Source of the DNA: Aliarcobacter cryaerophilus ATCC 43158
GTDB lineage: Bacteria; Campylobacterota; Campylobacteria; Campylobacterales; Arcobacteraceae
NCBI RefSeq assembly: GCF_003660105.1
Contig: NZ_CP032823.1
Location: 310,001 to 374,000, forward strand
Reading direction: 5' to 3'
Length of the DNA: 64,000 nucleotides
The translations under genes and the position numbers were made by a program. Position 1 is the stretch's first letter; every line of letters begins with the position of its first letter. The notes beneath the pieces are model-generated. The model did no database searches. It saw nothing but the letters and a program-made list of their open reading frames with translations, and was not told the origin of the DNA. Positions 19,094 to 27,112 of the stretch are shown one piece after another.

Positions 19094-19836
19094 GATATGA
19101 TAAAGCATATAAGCTTCTAGCAATTCAAGAAAGAATATCAAATGCAAAAGCAAAAGATTTAATTGATAGAGGTTTGGTAAAAGTTGGTGATAAAAAAGTA
19201 ATGATTGCTAGAGGTGAGATAAAAGAAGACACAAAATTTAGTGTAAAAGAACTAGCAAAAACAAAAGTTATTTTTGAAGATGATGATATTTTGGTAGTTG
19301 ACAAACCAGCATTTTTAACAGCAGATGAAATTGCAAAAACTTTTAAAAATGCAATACTTCTAAATAGACTTGATAAAGAGACAAGTGGTGTTATGATGTT
19401 TGCAAAAAACGAAGAGTTTCAAAAAAAAGCTATAAAAGAGTTTGCACAAAATAGAGTATATAAAGAGTATGTGGCTATTGTTGAAGGAAAAGTTATAGAA
19501 GAGATTGTAATAGATAAACCAATTTTAACAACAAAAGATAGAGGAGTTGCTAAATCAAAAGTTGATAAAAATGGAAAAAGTGCAAAAACAACGGTTTATC
19601 CACTTTTAGTAGAAGGAAATAAGTCAAAGATAAAACTGGTAATTGAAAGTGGAAGAACTCATCAAATTAGAGTTCACTTAAATTTTGTTGGATTACCAAT
19701 TATTGGAGATGCAATATATGGAAGAACAGCTTCAAATGTAAATAGAGTTTTACTTCATTCAAAAATTACAAAAATCTTTGATTACACTTTTGAGGCACGC
19801 GAGCCAAAAGAGTTTAAAGTGTATGATTTTAGCTAA
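19084..19836 (+). CDS. RluA-family pseudouridine synthase
   Basis: 250-residue RNA modification enzyme. An S4 RNA-binding domain spans about residues 5-55 (RISNAKAKDLIDRGLVKVG), followed by the catalytic domain with NRLDKETSG (catalytic Asp97), a YKEYVAIVEG strand and ESGRTHQIRVHLN, RluA-type motif III. The target uridine cannot be told from sequence; RluB/C/D-like roles on 23S rRNA are possible. It overlaps waaA by 10 bases and ends the operon at the terminator 19856-19880. Confidence 0.92.
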   Translation: MAVGYDKAYKLLAIQERISNAKAKDLIDRGLVKVGDKKVMIARGEIKEDTKFSVKELAKTKVIFEDDDILVVDKPAFLTADEIAKTFKNAILLNRLDKETSGVMMFAKNEEFQKKAIKEFAQNRVYKEYVAIVEGKVIEEIVIDKPILTTKDRGVAKSKVDKNGKSAKTTVYPLLVEGNKSKIKLVIESGRTHQIRVHLNFVGLPIIGDAIYGRTASNVNRVLLHSKITKIFDYTFEAREPKEFKVYDFS

Positions 19837-19855
19837 AATTAAGCTTTTAAAAAAT

Positions 19856-19880
19856 AAAAAGCCTAAGATATAGGCTTTTT
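19856..19880 (+). terminator. terminator after the waaA/RluA operon
   Basis: Perfect 10-bp inverted repeat AAAAAGCCTA / TAGGCTTTTT with loop AGATA; the 3' arm supplies the T-run. Classical shape, and the reverse strand could also terminate. Confidence 0.88.
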
Positions 19881-19984
19881 AAAAAAGTATAAACTAAAAA
19901 AAGACTTAAATTTAATTTAATTTTAAACTATATTAAAGTAAAAATTAAATAAAATTTCAAAATAAAAAATATGGGAGTTATGTT

Positions 19985-21337
19985 TTGTTTGATTCAATAA
20001 CAGGTTCGTTAAAAGGAATAATAGGGAAGATTAGACATCAAGACGATGTTGCATCATTAAATCGTGCTACACTTGAGTTAAAAAAAGCTTTCTTAAAAGC
20101 TGATGTTCATCATAAAACTACAAAAGATTTATTAAATTCTATTGAAATCGAGACAAAAAAATTAGGAATTGGACAAGATAACTTCATAAAAGTATTAAAG
20201 CAAGAACTTGAAAAAACTCTAACAGCAAATGGAAATCAAGGTTTCGTATTCTCTTCAACTCCTCCAACTGTTGTTTTAATGACTGGTCTTCAAGGAAGTG
20301 GAAAAACAACAACAACAGGAAAACTTGCAAATTATCTTAAAGTAAGAAATAAAAAAGTTTTAGTTGTTGCTTGTGATTTACAAAGACTTGCAGCAGTTGA
20401 GCAACTAAAACAAATTGCTGCTTCAATAGAAGTTGATATATATTTTGATGATACAGAAAAAAATCCTGTAAAAATTGCAAAAAGTGCTATTGAAAAAGCA
20501 AAAAAAGAGCATTATGATGTTGTTTTATTGGATACTGCTGGAAGACTTGCTATTGACGAAGAGCTTATGAATGAGCTAAAAGAGATTAAGAATGCAGTAA
20601 ATCCAAATGAAATTTTTTATGTTGCAGATTCATTAACAGGACACGATGCAACTAAAACAGCTATTACATTTAAAGAGAAAATTGGAATAGATGGGGTTAT
20701 TTTATCAAAATATGATGGTGATACAAAAGGTGGAGTTGCTTTAAGTATTGCAAGTCAAGTTGAAGTTCCTTTGAGATTTATTGGTATTGGTGAAAAAATG
20801 CCAGATTTGGAAGTTTTTATTCCAGATAGAATAGTTTCAAGACTTTTAGGACTTGGTGATATTGCTGGGCTTGCTGAAAAAACATCAACAATTTTTGATG
20901 AGAAAAAAGCAAAAGAAGTTAGTAAAAAAATCAAAAAAGGTGAATTCAACTTTAATGACTTTTTAGAGCAGCTACAAATGATGAGTAAGTTAGGTAGTTT
21001 AAAGTCAATTATTGGAATGATTCCTGGATTAAGTAGTGCTATGCCTGCTTTAAAAGATATGGATTTTGAAAATTCTGTAGAGATAAAAAGAATTAAAGCT
21101 TTAATTGGTTCTATGACTCCAAAAGAGAGAGAAAATCCAGATTTACTAAATCCTAGTAGAAAAAAAAGAATTTCTACTGGAGCGGGGCTTGGTGAAGTTC
21201 AAGTAAATAAGATTTTAAAACAGTTTAAAAGTGCATCAAAGATGGCAAAACAGCTTTCAAGTAAAGGTGGAATGAAAGGTTTACATAACATGCTTTCTCA
21301 AGTAGGAGCAAATGGAATGCCAAAAATTCCAAGATAA
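19985..21337 (+). CDS. ffh: signal recognition particle GTPase Ffh
   Basis: 450-residue SRP54 homologue that binds 4.5S RNA and signal sequences and docks with FtsY. The N domain covers ~1-85. The G domain begins with the P-loop GLQGSGKTTT (101-110) and includes DTAGRLAIDEEL, TKGGVALS and the GIGEKMPDLEVF closing loop. The methionine-rich M domain starts near residue 300 (LEQLQMMSKLGSLKSIIGMIPGL). The start is TTG at 19985 with GGGAG seven bases upstream; an ATG just before it is out of frame. First gene of the ffh-rpsP-khpA-rimM set. Confidence 0.98.
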   Translation: MFDSITGSLKGIIGKIRHQDDVASLNRATLELKKAFLKADVHHKTTKDLLNSIEIETKKLGIGQDNFIKVLKQELEKTLTANGNQGFVFSSTPPTVVLMTGLQGSGKTTTTGKLANYLKVRNKKVLVVACDLQRLAAVEQLKQIAASIEVDIYFDDTEKNPVKIAKSAIEKAKKEHYDVVLLDTAGRLAIDEELMNELKEIKNAVNPNEIFYVADSLTGHDATKTAITFKEKIGIDGVILSKYDGDTKGGVALSIASQVEVPLRFIGIGEKMPDLEVFIPDRIVSRLLGLGDIAGLAEKTSTIFDEKKAKEVSKKIKKGEFNFNDFLEQLQMMSKLGSLKSIIGMIPGLSSAMPALKDMDFENSVEIKRIKALIGSMTPKERENPDLLNPSRKKRISTGAGLGEVQVNKILKQFKSASKMAKQLSSKGGMKGLHNMLSQVGANGMPKIPR

Positions 21338-21347
21338 TATCAAATAA

Positions 21348-21394
21348 ATAGTGTTGAGCTATAAACTTTTTTGGAGTTTAAAGCTCAATACTAT
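21348..21394 (+). promoter_or_regulatory. long hairpin upstream of rpsP
   Basis: Outer stem ATAGTGTTGAGCT (21348-21360) pairs with AGCTCAATACTAT (21382-21394) over 13 bp with one G-U. Inside it a second stem TAAACT/AGTTTA (21362-21367 with 21375-21380) closes on loop TTTTTGG, leaving only single-base bulges. No T-run follows directly, so it looks like an RNA element of the ffh-rpsP junction rather than a plain terminator. An S16 autoregulatory leader or RNase III site is inference. Confidence 0.55.
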
Positions 21395-21414
21395 AAATAA
21401 AAAAAGGATAAAAC

Positions 21415-21642
21415 ATGACAGTGATTAGATTAACAAGAATGGGAAGAAATAAAAAACCATTTTATAGAATAGTTGTAACAGACTCAAGAAAAAGAAGAGA
21501 TTCAGGTTGGATTGAATCAATTGGTTACTTCAATCCAGTTGTAGAGCCTCAAGTTCTTAAAATTGATGAAGAGAGATATAACTATTGGTTAAGTGTTGGT
21601 GCGAAACCATCTGAAAAAGTTAAAAAATTAGCTTCAAGATAA
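21415..21642 (+). CDS. rpsP: 30S ribosomal protein S16
   Basis: 75-residue small-subunit assembly protein. It opens [32 protein letters not shown] in pattern and contains [10 protein letters not shown], both diagnostic. The RBS AAAAAGGA precedes the ATG, which follows the long hairpin. Length is typical for Campylobacterota. Confidence 0.98.
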   Translation: MTVIRLTRMGRNKKPFYRIVVTDSRKRRDSGWIESIGYFNPVVEPQVLKIDEERYNYWLSVGAKPSEKVKKLASR

Positions 21643-21656
21643 TAGTTTAAAATAAA

Positions 21657-21896
21657 ATGATAATAAATTTTATAGAAAACTATGCAAAACTAGTTGTTGC
21701 AGTTCCAGAGGATATTGTTGTAACAAAAGAGCAAATTGATGAAAATTTCGTTGAAATTACAATAAGCGTAAATAGTGTTGATATAGGAAAACTTATTGGA
21801 AAAAATGGAAATATGATAAATGCTCTAAAAACAATTGCAAATGGTTGTAAAGCAAAAGATGGAATATCTTATAAAATACAAGTAGTTACAAAATAG
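21657..21896 (+). CDS. khpA: KH-domain RNA-binding protein KhpA-like
   Basis: 79-residue single KH domain with the GxxG loop GKNG in KLIGKNGNMINAL. KhpA-type proteins bind RNA and, in other bacteria, act with KhpB on sRNA or cell-length control. The position between rpsP and rimM is the conserved one for this family. Its stop TAG directly abuts the rimM ATG. Confidence 0.9.
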   Translation: MIINFIENYAKLVVAVPEDIVVTKEQIDENFVEITISVNSVDIGKLIGKNGNMINALKTIANGCKAKDGISYKIQVVTK

Positions 21897-22424
21897 ATGA
21901 ATAAAGTTTATGTTGCAAAATTAGGAAAAGCAGTTGGTTTACAAGGTCATTTAAGGCTTTTTATAGACTCTGACTTTCCTATGCAGTTTAAAAAAGGTGC
22001 TGTTTTTACAACAAATAGAAATTTGACTTTGACAATTTTGGAGTATAATCCAAATAAAGAGCTAGTTTTATTCGAAAACTATTTAGATGTAGATTTAGCA
22101 AGAAAACTTACAAATAGTGAACTATTTACTACTCAAGAAGCTACTAAAGAGTTTTGTGTATTAAAAGAAAATGAATTTTTTTGGTTTGACTTAATCTCTT
22201 GTGAGATTTTTGAAAATGATTTACTTTTAGGAAAAGTAAAAGATATTCATAGATACCCATTAAATGACTATTTAGAAGTTCAAACTTCTAGTGAACTTGT
22301 ATCAAAAGAACTTCCAAAAGTATTCTTAATACCGCATATTTTTGATAAATTTATAGAAAAAATAGATATAGAAAACAAAAAAATATTTGTAAAAAATGCT
22401 TTTGATATTTTAGAAAATTCTTAG
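21897..22424 (+). CDS. rimM: 16S rRNA processing protein RimM
   Basis: 175-residue 30S assembly factor. The N-terminal RimM barrel starts VYVAKLGKAVGLQGHLRLF, and a PRC-barrel-like C-terminal half contains EFFWFDLISCEIF, LGKVKDI and NDYLEVQ, ending with the YxxIPHIFDKFIEKID pattern (here VFLIPHIFDKFI). RimM helps mature the 16S 3' domain and binds S19. Usually trmD and rplS follow; here the strand switches and the stop overlaps the convergent gene by 4 bases. Confidence 0.95.
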   Translation: MNKVYVAKLGKAVGLQGHLRLFIDSDFPMQFKKGAVFTTNRNLTLTILEYNPNKELVLFENYLDVDLARKLTNSELFTTQEATKEFCVLKENEFFWFDLISCEIFENDLLLGKVKDIHRYPLNDYLEVQTSSELVSKELPKVFLIPHIFDKFIEKIDIENKKIFVKNAFDILENS

Positions 22425-23350
22425 TAATTACATCTTTTATCAAACTCTTCTTTTGTCATCTCCAAAGAATAAGACTCTTTAAATCCATTTTTAATCAATT
22501 TAGAAAGTAAATCATCTCTTAGGCTATCTTCTAGAAATGGACCATAATATAGCTCTATTATATTTTCATCATCTCTACAAAGCAATATATTTGCATTTAC
22601 TTCAACTACTTTATCAAGATACTTTTTATTTAAACTTCCTTTTATTTTGGCAACATTTATAAGCTTTACAAAATTTAAAGATTCTGTTATTTTAGTAGGT
22701 TCGTCTATTAAGTTGGAATTTTTTTCTTGATTATTATCTTTAGTTTTAGTTTCACTGTTTACTGCTAATGATATTCCATTTTTATCGCTAATTACTTCTT
22801 CTTTCTTTTCTTCTTTTATCTCTTCGGTTTTTGATATTTCTTCTTTTTTAATTTCTTTTATATTAGTATCTTCCAAAGGAGTTTTAGTAATTTCTTCTTT
22901 TTTATTCTCTTCTTTGTCTTTTAGATTATTTACAAGATTAAAAATAGGTGATAGCTTTTTCTCTTCTTCAAGAATTTTTTGCTCTTTCTCTTTTTGGTAC
23001 TCCATATTTTTATTTGTTAGTAATTCTAGCTGTTCATTTAATTTTTCAGGCTCTAGATTATTAAAATCAAATTTTGTTTCTTTTATTTCTGGTTCAGGAG
23101 GAACGCTTTCAGTGCTATTTTCATTTATTTGAGTAGATTTTTCAACAGGAGGTGAAGATTCAGTAGATTCTTTTGTTTCCTCGCTTTTAAAAATAAAGAT
23201 AGTAGCTAATACTATTAAAAAAAGTAGTAAAACACCAATAGTAATAAATAAAACTCTTTTTATAAGAAGTGTTTTGTCTTTTTTATCTTCTTCTTGTTGC
23301 TCTTGATTTTCACTTATTTTATCTTCTGGATTTGAATTAGTTGTTTCCAT
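22421..23350 (-). CDS. inner-membrane anchored acidic protein with SPOR-like C-terminus
   Basis: 309-residue protein of unknown function. The cytoplasmic N-terminus (1-28) is rich in E/D/K/Q. A single TM segment covers ~30-53 (RVLFITIGVLLLFLIVLATIFIF). About 165 residues of low-complexity E/K/T/S linker follow, and a folded C-terminal domain at ~228-309 includes ELYYGPFLEDSLRDDLLSKL and GFKES, reminiscent of SPOR peptidoglycan-binding domains. Topology suggests a tether from inner membrane to cell wall. It is co-oriented with the charged protein and flgG just upstream, so a flagellar or division role is plausible, but this is context inference. Confidence 0.5.
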   Translation of the reverse strand: METTNSNPEDKISENQEQQEEDKKDKTLLIKRVLFITIGVLLLFLIVLATIFIFKSEETKESTESSPPVEKSTQINENSTESVPPEPEIKETKFDFNNLEPEKLNEQLELLTNKNMEYQKEKEQKILEEEKKLSPIFNLVNNLKDKEENKKEEITKTPLEDTNIKEIKKEEISKTEEIKEEKKEEVISDKNGISLAVNSETKTKDNNQEKNSNLIDEPTKITESLNFVKLINVAKIKGSLNKKYLDKVVEVNANILLCRDDENIIELYYGPFLEDSLRDDLLSKLIKNGFKESYSLEMTKEEFDKRCNY

Positions 23351-23723
23351 TTTTCTCTTCTTCTAGTTTTTTCTCTTTTTGCTTCTCGTAATATTTTTGC
23401 CTATACTCTTTTAGTTGCTCTTTTTTTCTCTCTCTATACTCTTTATCATATTCAAGTCTCTTTTCTTTATTTTGCTCATAGTAATCTCTTTTTAGAATTT
23501 GATACTCTTCTACTTTCTTCTTAATTGTCTCTTGTCTGCTATCCATGTAGAGTCTTTGGCTTTTTACAATCTCTTGCATTTTTTTTAAAAAGCCATCATC
23601 TTTTAATTCATCTTCGTAATCTATCTCTTTTTTTATTTTACTTTTTAGATAGTAGGCTCTTTTTTTTTGTTTATGCTTTGAGAAATTTTTTTCTCTTAAT
23701 TTTTTTAACTCTTCTAAATTCAT
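23337..23723 (-). CDS. highly charged coiled-coil protein, unknown
   Basis: 128-residue cytosolic protein, extremely rich in Lys, Glu, Arg and Tyr, with continuous helical/coiled-coil propensity (for example EYQILKRDYYEQNKEKRLEY). No hydrophobic segment, cysteine motif or recognised domain. It begins 19 bases after flgG on the same strand and overlaps the SPOR-like gene by 14 bases, so the three are co-transcribed. FliJ-, FlgN- or scaffold-like roles are possible for such helical proteins, but I see no family signature. Confidence 0.5.
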   Translation of the reverse strand: MNLEELKKLREKNFSKHKQKKRAYYLKSKIKKEIDYEDELKDDGFLKKMQEIVKSQRLYMDSRQETIKKKVEEYQILKRDYYEQNKEKRLEYDKEYRERKKEQLKEYRQKYYEKQKEKKLEEEKNGNN

Positions 23724-23742
23724 AATGGACTAAAAACTATAA

Positions 23743-24531
23743 TTAATTTTTTAACCTATTTACAGTGTCAAGCATACTATCCGCAGTTGTAATTGCTTTT
23801 GAGTTTGCTTCATAGGCTCTTTGTGCTGTAATTAAATCAACCATCTCGTTTACAAGTTTAACATTTGAACTTTCTACCATGCCTTGTCTTAACCCACCAA
23901 ACTGCTCTGTAGTTGGATCTCCTTCAACAACATCACCACTGGCATCTGTTTGCATAAATAAAGAATCACCTAAAGGAGCTAGCCCTGCTGGATTTATAAA
24001 ATCTGCCAAAATAATCTGACCTAAATCTATAGTATCTCCAGTTTGAGGATCTCTTGCTGTTACAAAACCATCATTTCCAATACTTAAGTCTTTTGCATTT
24101 TGAGGAACAACTATTTGAGGTTCAAGCGCATATCCATTTCCGTTTACAATAGTTCCTTCAGCATCAAGCTTAAAGTTACCATTTCTACTATATGCTATTT
24201 CACCACTAGGAAGTGTAATTTGAAAAAACCCTTTTCCCACGATTGCAACATCAAGAGGGTTTCCAGTGGGCTTTAAATCACCTTCTGTAAAGTTTTTTTG
24301 AATATTTGCAAGCCTAACTCCAAGACCAACATCAATTCCCGTTGGATTTCTAGTGTCTTGTGTAGTTTGACCAGCTGTATAGTTTAAAGTTTCATAAATC
24401 AAATCTTGAAATTCAGCTCTATCTTGTTTGAATCCAGTTGTATTAACATTCGCAATATTGTGTGAAGTTACATCAATTTGACTCTGCATTGCATTCATTC
24501 CAGTTGCAGCTGTATAAAGTCCTCTAATCAT
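23743..24531 (-). CDS. flgG: flagellar distal rod protein FlgG
   Basis: 262-residue axial protein, the normal FlgG size. The N-terminal rod motif MIRGLYTAATGMNAMQSQ then DVTSHNIANVNTTGFKQDRAEF, the central DVAIVGKGFFQI and the C-terminal EMVDLITAQRAYEANSKAI are diagnostic. FlgG forms the distal rod that passes the outer-membrane rings. The gene is on the minus strand, divergent from the large flagellar operon, with the RBS AAGGAGA and a TATAAT box upstream. Confidence 0.97.
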   Translation of the reverse strand: MIRGLYTAATGMNAMQSQIDVTSHNIANVNTTGFKQDRAEFQDLIYETLNYTAGQTTQDTRNPTGIDVGLGVRLANIQKNFTEGDLKPTGNPLDVAIVGKGFFQITLPSGEIAYSRNGNFKLDAEGTIVNGNGYALEPQIVVPQNAKDLSIGNDGFVTARDPQTGDTIDLGQIILADFINPAGLAPLGDSLFMQTDASGDVVEGDPTTEQFGGLRQGMVESSNVKLVNEMVDLITAQRAYEANSKAITTADSMLDTVNRLKN

Positions 24532-24559
24532 AAGAAATCTCCTTTATCAATAATCATAT

Positions 24560-24565
24560 ATTATA
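24560..24565 (-). promoter_or_regulatory. -10 box of flgG operon
   Basis: TATAAT on the minus strand, about 30 bases before the flgG ATG; the RBS AAGGAGA is at 24538-24544. The box gives a short leader and is of sigma-70 type; no GG/GC sigma-54 pair was noticed near it. Confidence 0.5.
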
Positions 24566-24642
24566 TTTTAAGATGGATTAATTTTAGATAAATCTAAATC
24601 CCTATAAATCCAATTTTAAGTAAAAATTTAAAACAAATTAAA

Positions 24643-24648
24643 TATAAT
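24643..24648 (+). promoter_or_regulatory. -10 box at the head of the large flagellar operon
   Basis: TATAAT 41 bases upstream of cheY, with RBS AAAGAGGAAAA before the ATG. It is the only clear promoter signal in the divergent cheY/flgG gap reading rightward. Confidence 0.5.
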
Positions 24649-24688
24649 GCATACTTTATTGGAATAATTTTAATACAAAGAGGAAAAA

Positions 24689-25060
24689 ATGAGAATTCTA
24701 ATAGTTGATGATAGTTCAACAATGAGAAGAATTATTGGTAATGTAGTTATGCAATTAGGATTTAGCAAAGAGAGTTTTGATGAAGCTGAAGATGGATTGA
24801 AAGCTTGGAAACTTCTTACAGAGGGGCATTACGATATTATTTTAACAGACTGGAATATGCCAAATATGAATGGTTTAGAGCTTGTTAAAAAAGTAAGAAG
24901 CGAAGGAACGCATCAAAAAACACCTATTATTATGATTACAACTGAAGGTGGTAAAGGTGAAGTTATTACAGCTTTGAAAGCAGGAGTTAATAACTACATT
25001 GTAAAACCTTTTAATGCAGAAGTTTTAAAAGAGAAACTAGATGGTGTTATTAAAAAATAG
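24689..25060 (+). CDS. cheY: chemotaxis response regulator CheY
   Basis: 123-residue single-domain receiver. The acidic pocket is Asp7-Asp8 (LIVDDSS) with phospho-acceptor Asp54 in LTDWNMP. Switch residues Thr84/85 in MITTEGG, Tyr103 in NNYIVKPF and Lys106 match CheY. Phospho-CheY binds the rotor to change rotation sense. It heads the flagellar operon and is directly followed by the CheZ-like gene, supporting a CheY phosphorylation-dephosphorylation pair. Confidence 0.94.
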   Translation: MRILIVDDSSTMRRIIGNVVMQLGFSKESFDEAEDGLKAWKLLTEGHYDIILTDWNMPNMNGLELVKKVRSEGTHQKTPIIMITTEGGKGEVITALKAGVNNYIVKPFNAEVLKEKLDGVIKK

Positions 25061-25076
25061 ATAAAAAAGGTTTATT

Positions 25077-25973
25077 ATGAGTATGAGTCAAGAAGATATT
25101 GAAGCCTTAATGAACGGTTTGGATATACCAGCTCAAGATAGTGTTGAAACTATTAAAGAAGAGTCTATTCCTGAAGAAAAAGTAAATACAAAAGAGATAG
25201 AAGCACTTTTATCTCAAGTAGAAAAAAATGAGGATAAAGATAGCCTTGTTTCTCCAGCAAGTGAGAAGAAAATAAGTGAGATAGGTGAACTTTTAAATGA
25301 TATTGAAGATGATGCTTTATCAGAAGATGCTATTTTAGGAAATCATTCACCTTTAAATACGCAAATTGAAGAACCTGTTACAAAATCTAATAAATCAGAT
25401 GATGATATTGTAAAAGAGTGGTCATCTTCAAAAATAAGTGAAGGAGTATTTCCTTTTCCTGCTGAAAATGACACAAAAGTTGTAAGCCAACTTAGTCAAG
25501 TAGCAAATGATTCAGAAGAGAAAGTTTCACAAATTTTTGATGTATTAAGTTTGACTTTGGACAATAACAGTGATCTACGAAGAAGAGTAAAAGAGTATGA
25601 AGAGTTTGTTTTATCTCAAAATAAACTTTTAAGTTCTTTAAGTAATAAATTTCCAAAAATAGAGTTATTTAAACAACAGCTAGAAAAAGTAAAAAGTTTT
25701 GAAAGCTCACTAAAAGATTTAAAAACTTCTATAGATGAAGAGGATATGCATATTTTTCAAGGAATGGAACTTATGCAATTTAATGATATAAATAGACAAA
25801 AAATAGAAAGAGTTATGTCAGTTATTCGAAAACTATCTAGTTATTTAAATAATCTTTTTGAAGATAATAATCCAAGAGAACTTCCAATGGCTAAACATAT
25901 TCATGGAGATAAAGATACTCAAGATTTAGTAGGTGATGATTTAGATAAGCTTATAGCTGAATTTAACAAGTAA
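25077..25973 (+). CDS. CheZ-like phosphatase candidate with FliM-type short motifs
   Basis: 298-residue cytosolic protein. The C-terminal half (~135-265) is helical and contains FQGMELMQFNDINRQKIERV at 227-246; its Asp237-x3-Gln241 matches the catalytic D/Q spacing of CheZ in an FQD..GQ-like helix. The end (GDDLDKLIAEF, 286-296) resembles the CheY-binding tail of CheZ. The N-terminal ~130 residues are acidic and disordered-looking, with three similar motifs: SQEDIEALMNGL (4-15), TKEIEALLSQV (38-48) and ISEIGELLNDI (66-76), the first close to the FliM peptide that binds CheY-P. The gene follows cheY by 16 bases. Phosphatase assignment is reasoned from motifs, not proven. Confidence 0.65.
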   Translation: MSMSQEDIEALMNGLDIPAQDSVETIKEESIPEEKVNTKEIEALLSQVEKNEDKDSLVSPASEKKISEIGELLNDIEDDALSEDAILGNHSPLNTQIEEPVTKSNKSDDDIVKEWSSSKISEGVFPFPAENDTKVVSQLSQVANDSEEKVSQIFDVLSLTLDNNSDLRRRVKEYEEFVLSQNKLLSSLSNKFPKIELFKQQLEKVKSFESSLKDLKTSIDEEDMHIFQGMELMQFNDINRQKIERVMSVIRKLSSYLNNLFEDNNPRELPMAKHIHGDKDTQDLVGDDLDKLIAEFNK

Positions 25974-25982
25974 GGAAATATA

Positions 25983-26702
25983 ATGAACCAAGGTGTTTAT
26001 CCACTAACAGCCTCAATGGTAAATCAAATAAATAGACTTGATCAAATAAGTAATAACCTTGCTAATGCAGATACTTTTGGTTTTAAGCAAGAGGGAACTT
26101 CTGAAACTACATTTAATTGGTATTTACAAAGAATGCAAGAGGAACAACAAAACCCACTTGTAGAGTCAATTACAATAAATAATATTCCAAAAATTGATAC
26201 AAGATATACAGACCCTTTAATGGGACCTATGAAAATGACTGGTAATCCTCTTGATTTTGCTTTAAATGCACCAGATAGTTTTTTTAAAATTCAAAATGAA
26301 AATGGTGATATAGTATATACAAGAGATGGATCATTTAAAAATTTAGATGGGTTTTTAGTAGATGGAAATGGAAATAATGTTTTGAATGCAGACAATGAAG
26401 CTATAGTTGTGGAAGATGGCTTTGAGTTGCAAATTGGAGTTGCTAAAACATCTTTTAAAAATCTTGAAAAAATAGGAGATAATACTTACAAAGCTTTAGC
26501 TCTAGATGATGTTGAAAATTTTGAAAACAATGATAATAGGATTTTAAATGGAACGGTTGAGCAATCAAATGTAAATAGAGTAAGTACTATGGTTGAGCTA
26601 ATAGATGCTCATAGAAGATTTGATCAATCTCAAAGAGCAATTAAAACAATAGATGAATTAAACGCTGGTTTAATAGAGAAAATTGGAGGAAATACTAGAT
26701 AA
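25983..26702 (+). CDS. flagellar rod protein, FlgF/FlgG family
   Basis: 239-residue axial protein with the family N-terminus (MNQGVYPLTASMVNQINRLDQISNNLANADTFGFKQ in pattern) and C-terminus (GTVEQSNVNRVSTMVELIDAHRRFDQSQRAI). It is shorter and more divergent than FlgG, so FlgF is the best guess for this proximal rod position. Its last base is shared with the ATG of flgB (TAATG overlap). Confidence 0.85.
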   Translation: MNQGVYPLTASMVNQINRLDQISNNLANADTFGFKQEGTSETTFNWYLQRMQEEQQNPLVESITINNIPKIDTRYTDPLMGPMKMTGNPLDFALNAPDSFFKIQNENGDIVYTRDGSFKNLDGFLVDGNGNNVLNADNEAIVVEDGFELQIGVAKTSFKNLEKIGDNTYKALALDDVENFENNDNRILNGTVEQSNVNRVSTMVELIDAHRRFDQSQRAIKTIDELNAGLIEKIGGNTR

Positions 26703-27097
26703 TGCATGCAAGTGAAGTATCAGGAAAACTTTTTGAACAACTAAATTTTAGAGGTGAAAGACAAAAAGTAATATCTAGTAATATTGCAAATGTTAACACT
26801 CCAGAGTATAAAACGAAAGATTTAGTATTTTCAGAAGAGTTAAAAGAGCAAAATATTTTAAAATTAAAAAGAACAACAACTAACCATATGCAAAATCTTG
26901 ATTATAGAGGTTCTAGCAATCCAAGATTGATTCAAGTTCCAAATTTAATAGAACAAAATGATGGAAATAATGTAAACTTAGATAGTCAAATGAGTGAGCA
27001 ATCAAAAAATAAAGTTCTTTTTGATGCAATACAATCATCTATAAAAAAAGATTCAAGGCTTTTTAGATCAGTGATTGATGCTTCAGGTAAAAGTTAA
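26702..27097 (+). CDS. flgB: flagellar proximal rod protein FlgB
   Basis: 131-residue rod subunit with the FlgB core FRGERQKVISSNIANVNTPEYKTKDL and a C-terminal helix (SQMSEQSKNKVLFDAIQSSIKKDSRLFR). Assembly is on FliE/MS ring. It overlaps the FlgF-like gene by one base. flgC and fliE are not next to it but 15 kb downstream, an unusual separation. Confidence 0.93.
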   Translation: MHASEVSGKLFEQLNFRGERQKVISSNIANVNTPEYKTKDLVFSEELKEQNILKLKRTTTNHMQNLDYRGSSNPRLIQVPNLIEQNDGNNVNLDSQMSEQSKNKVLFDAIQSSIKKDSRLFRSVIDASGKS

Positions 27098-27112
27098 TAG
27101 GATGATTTTTTA

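Noticed and set aside
22421-23350. TonB-like energy transducer
   Set aside because: A single N-terminal anchor and long linker fit TonB in outline, but the linker is E/K-rich rather than Pro-rich and no ExbB/ExbD genes adjoin.
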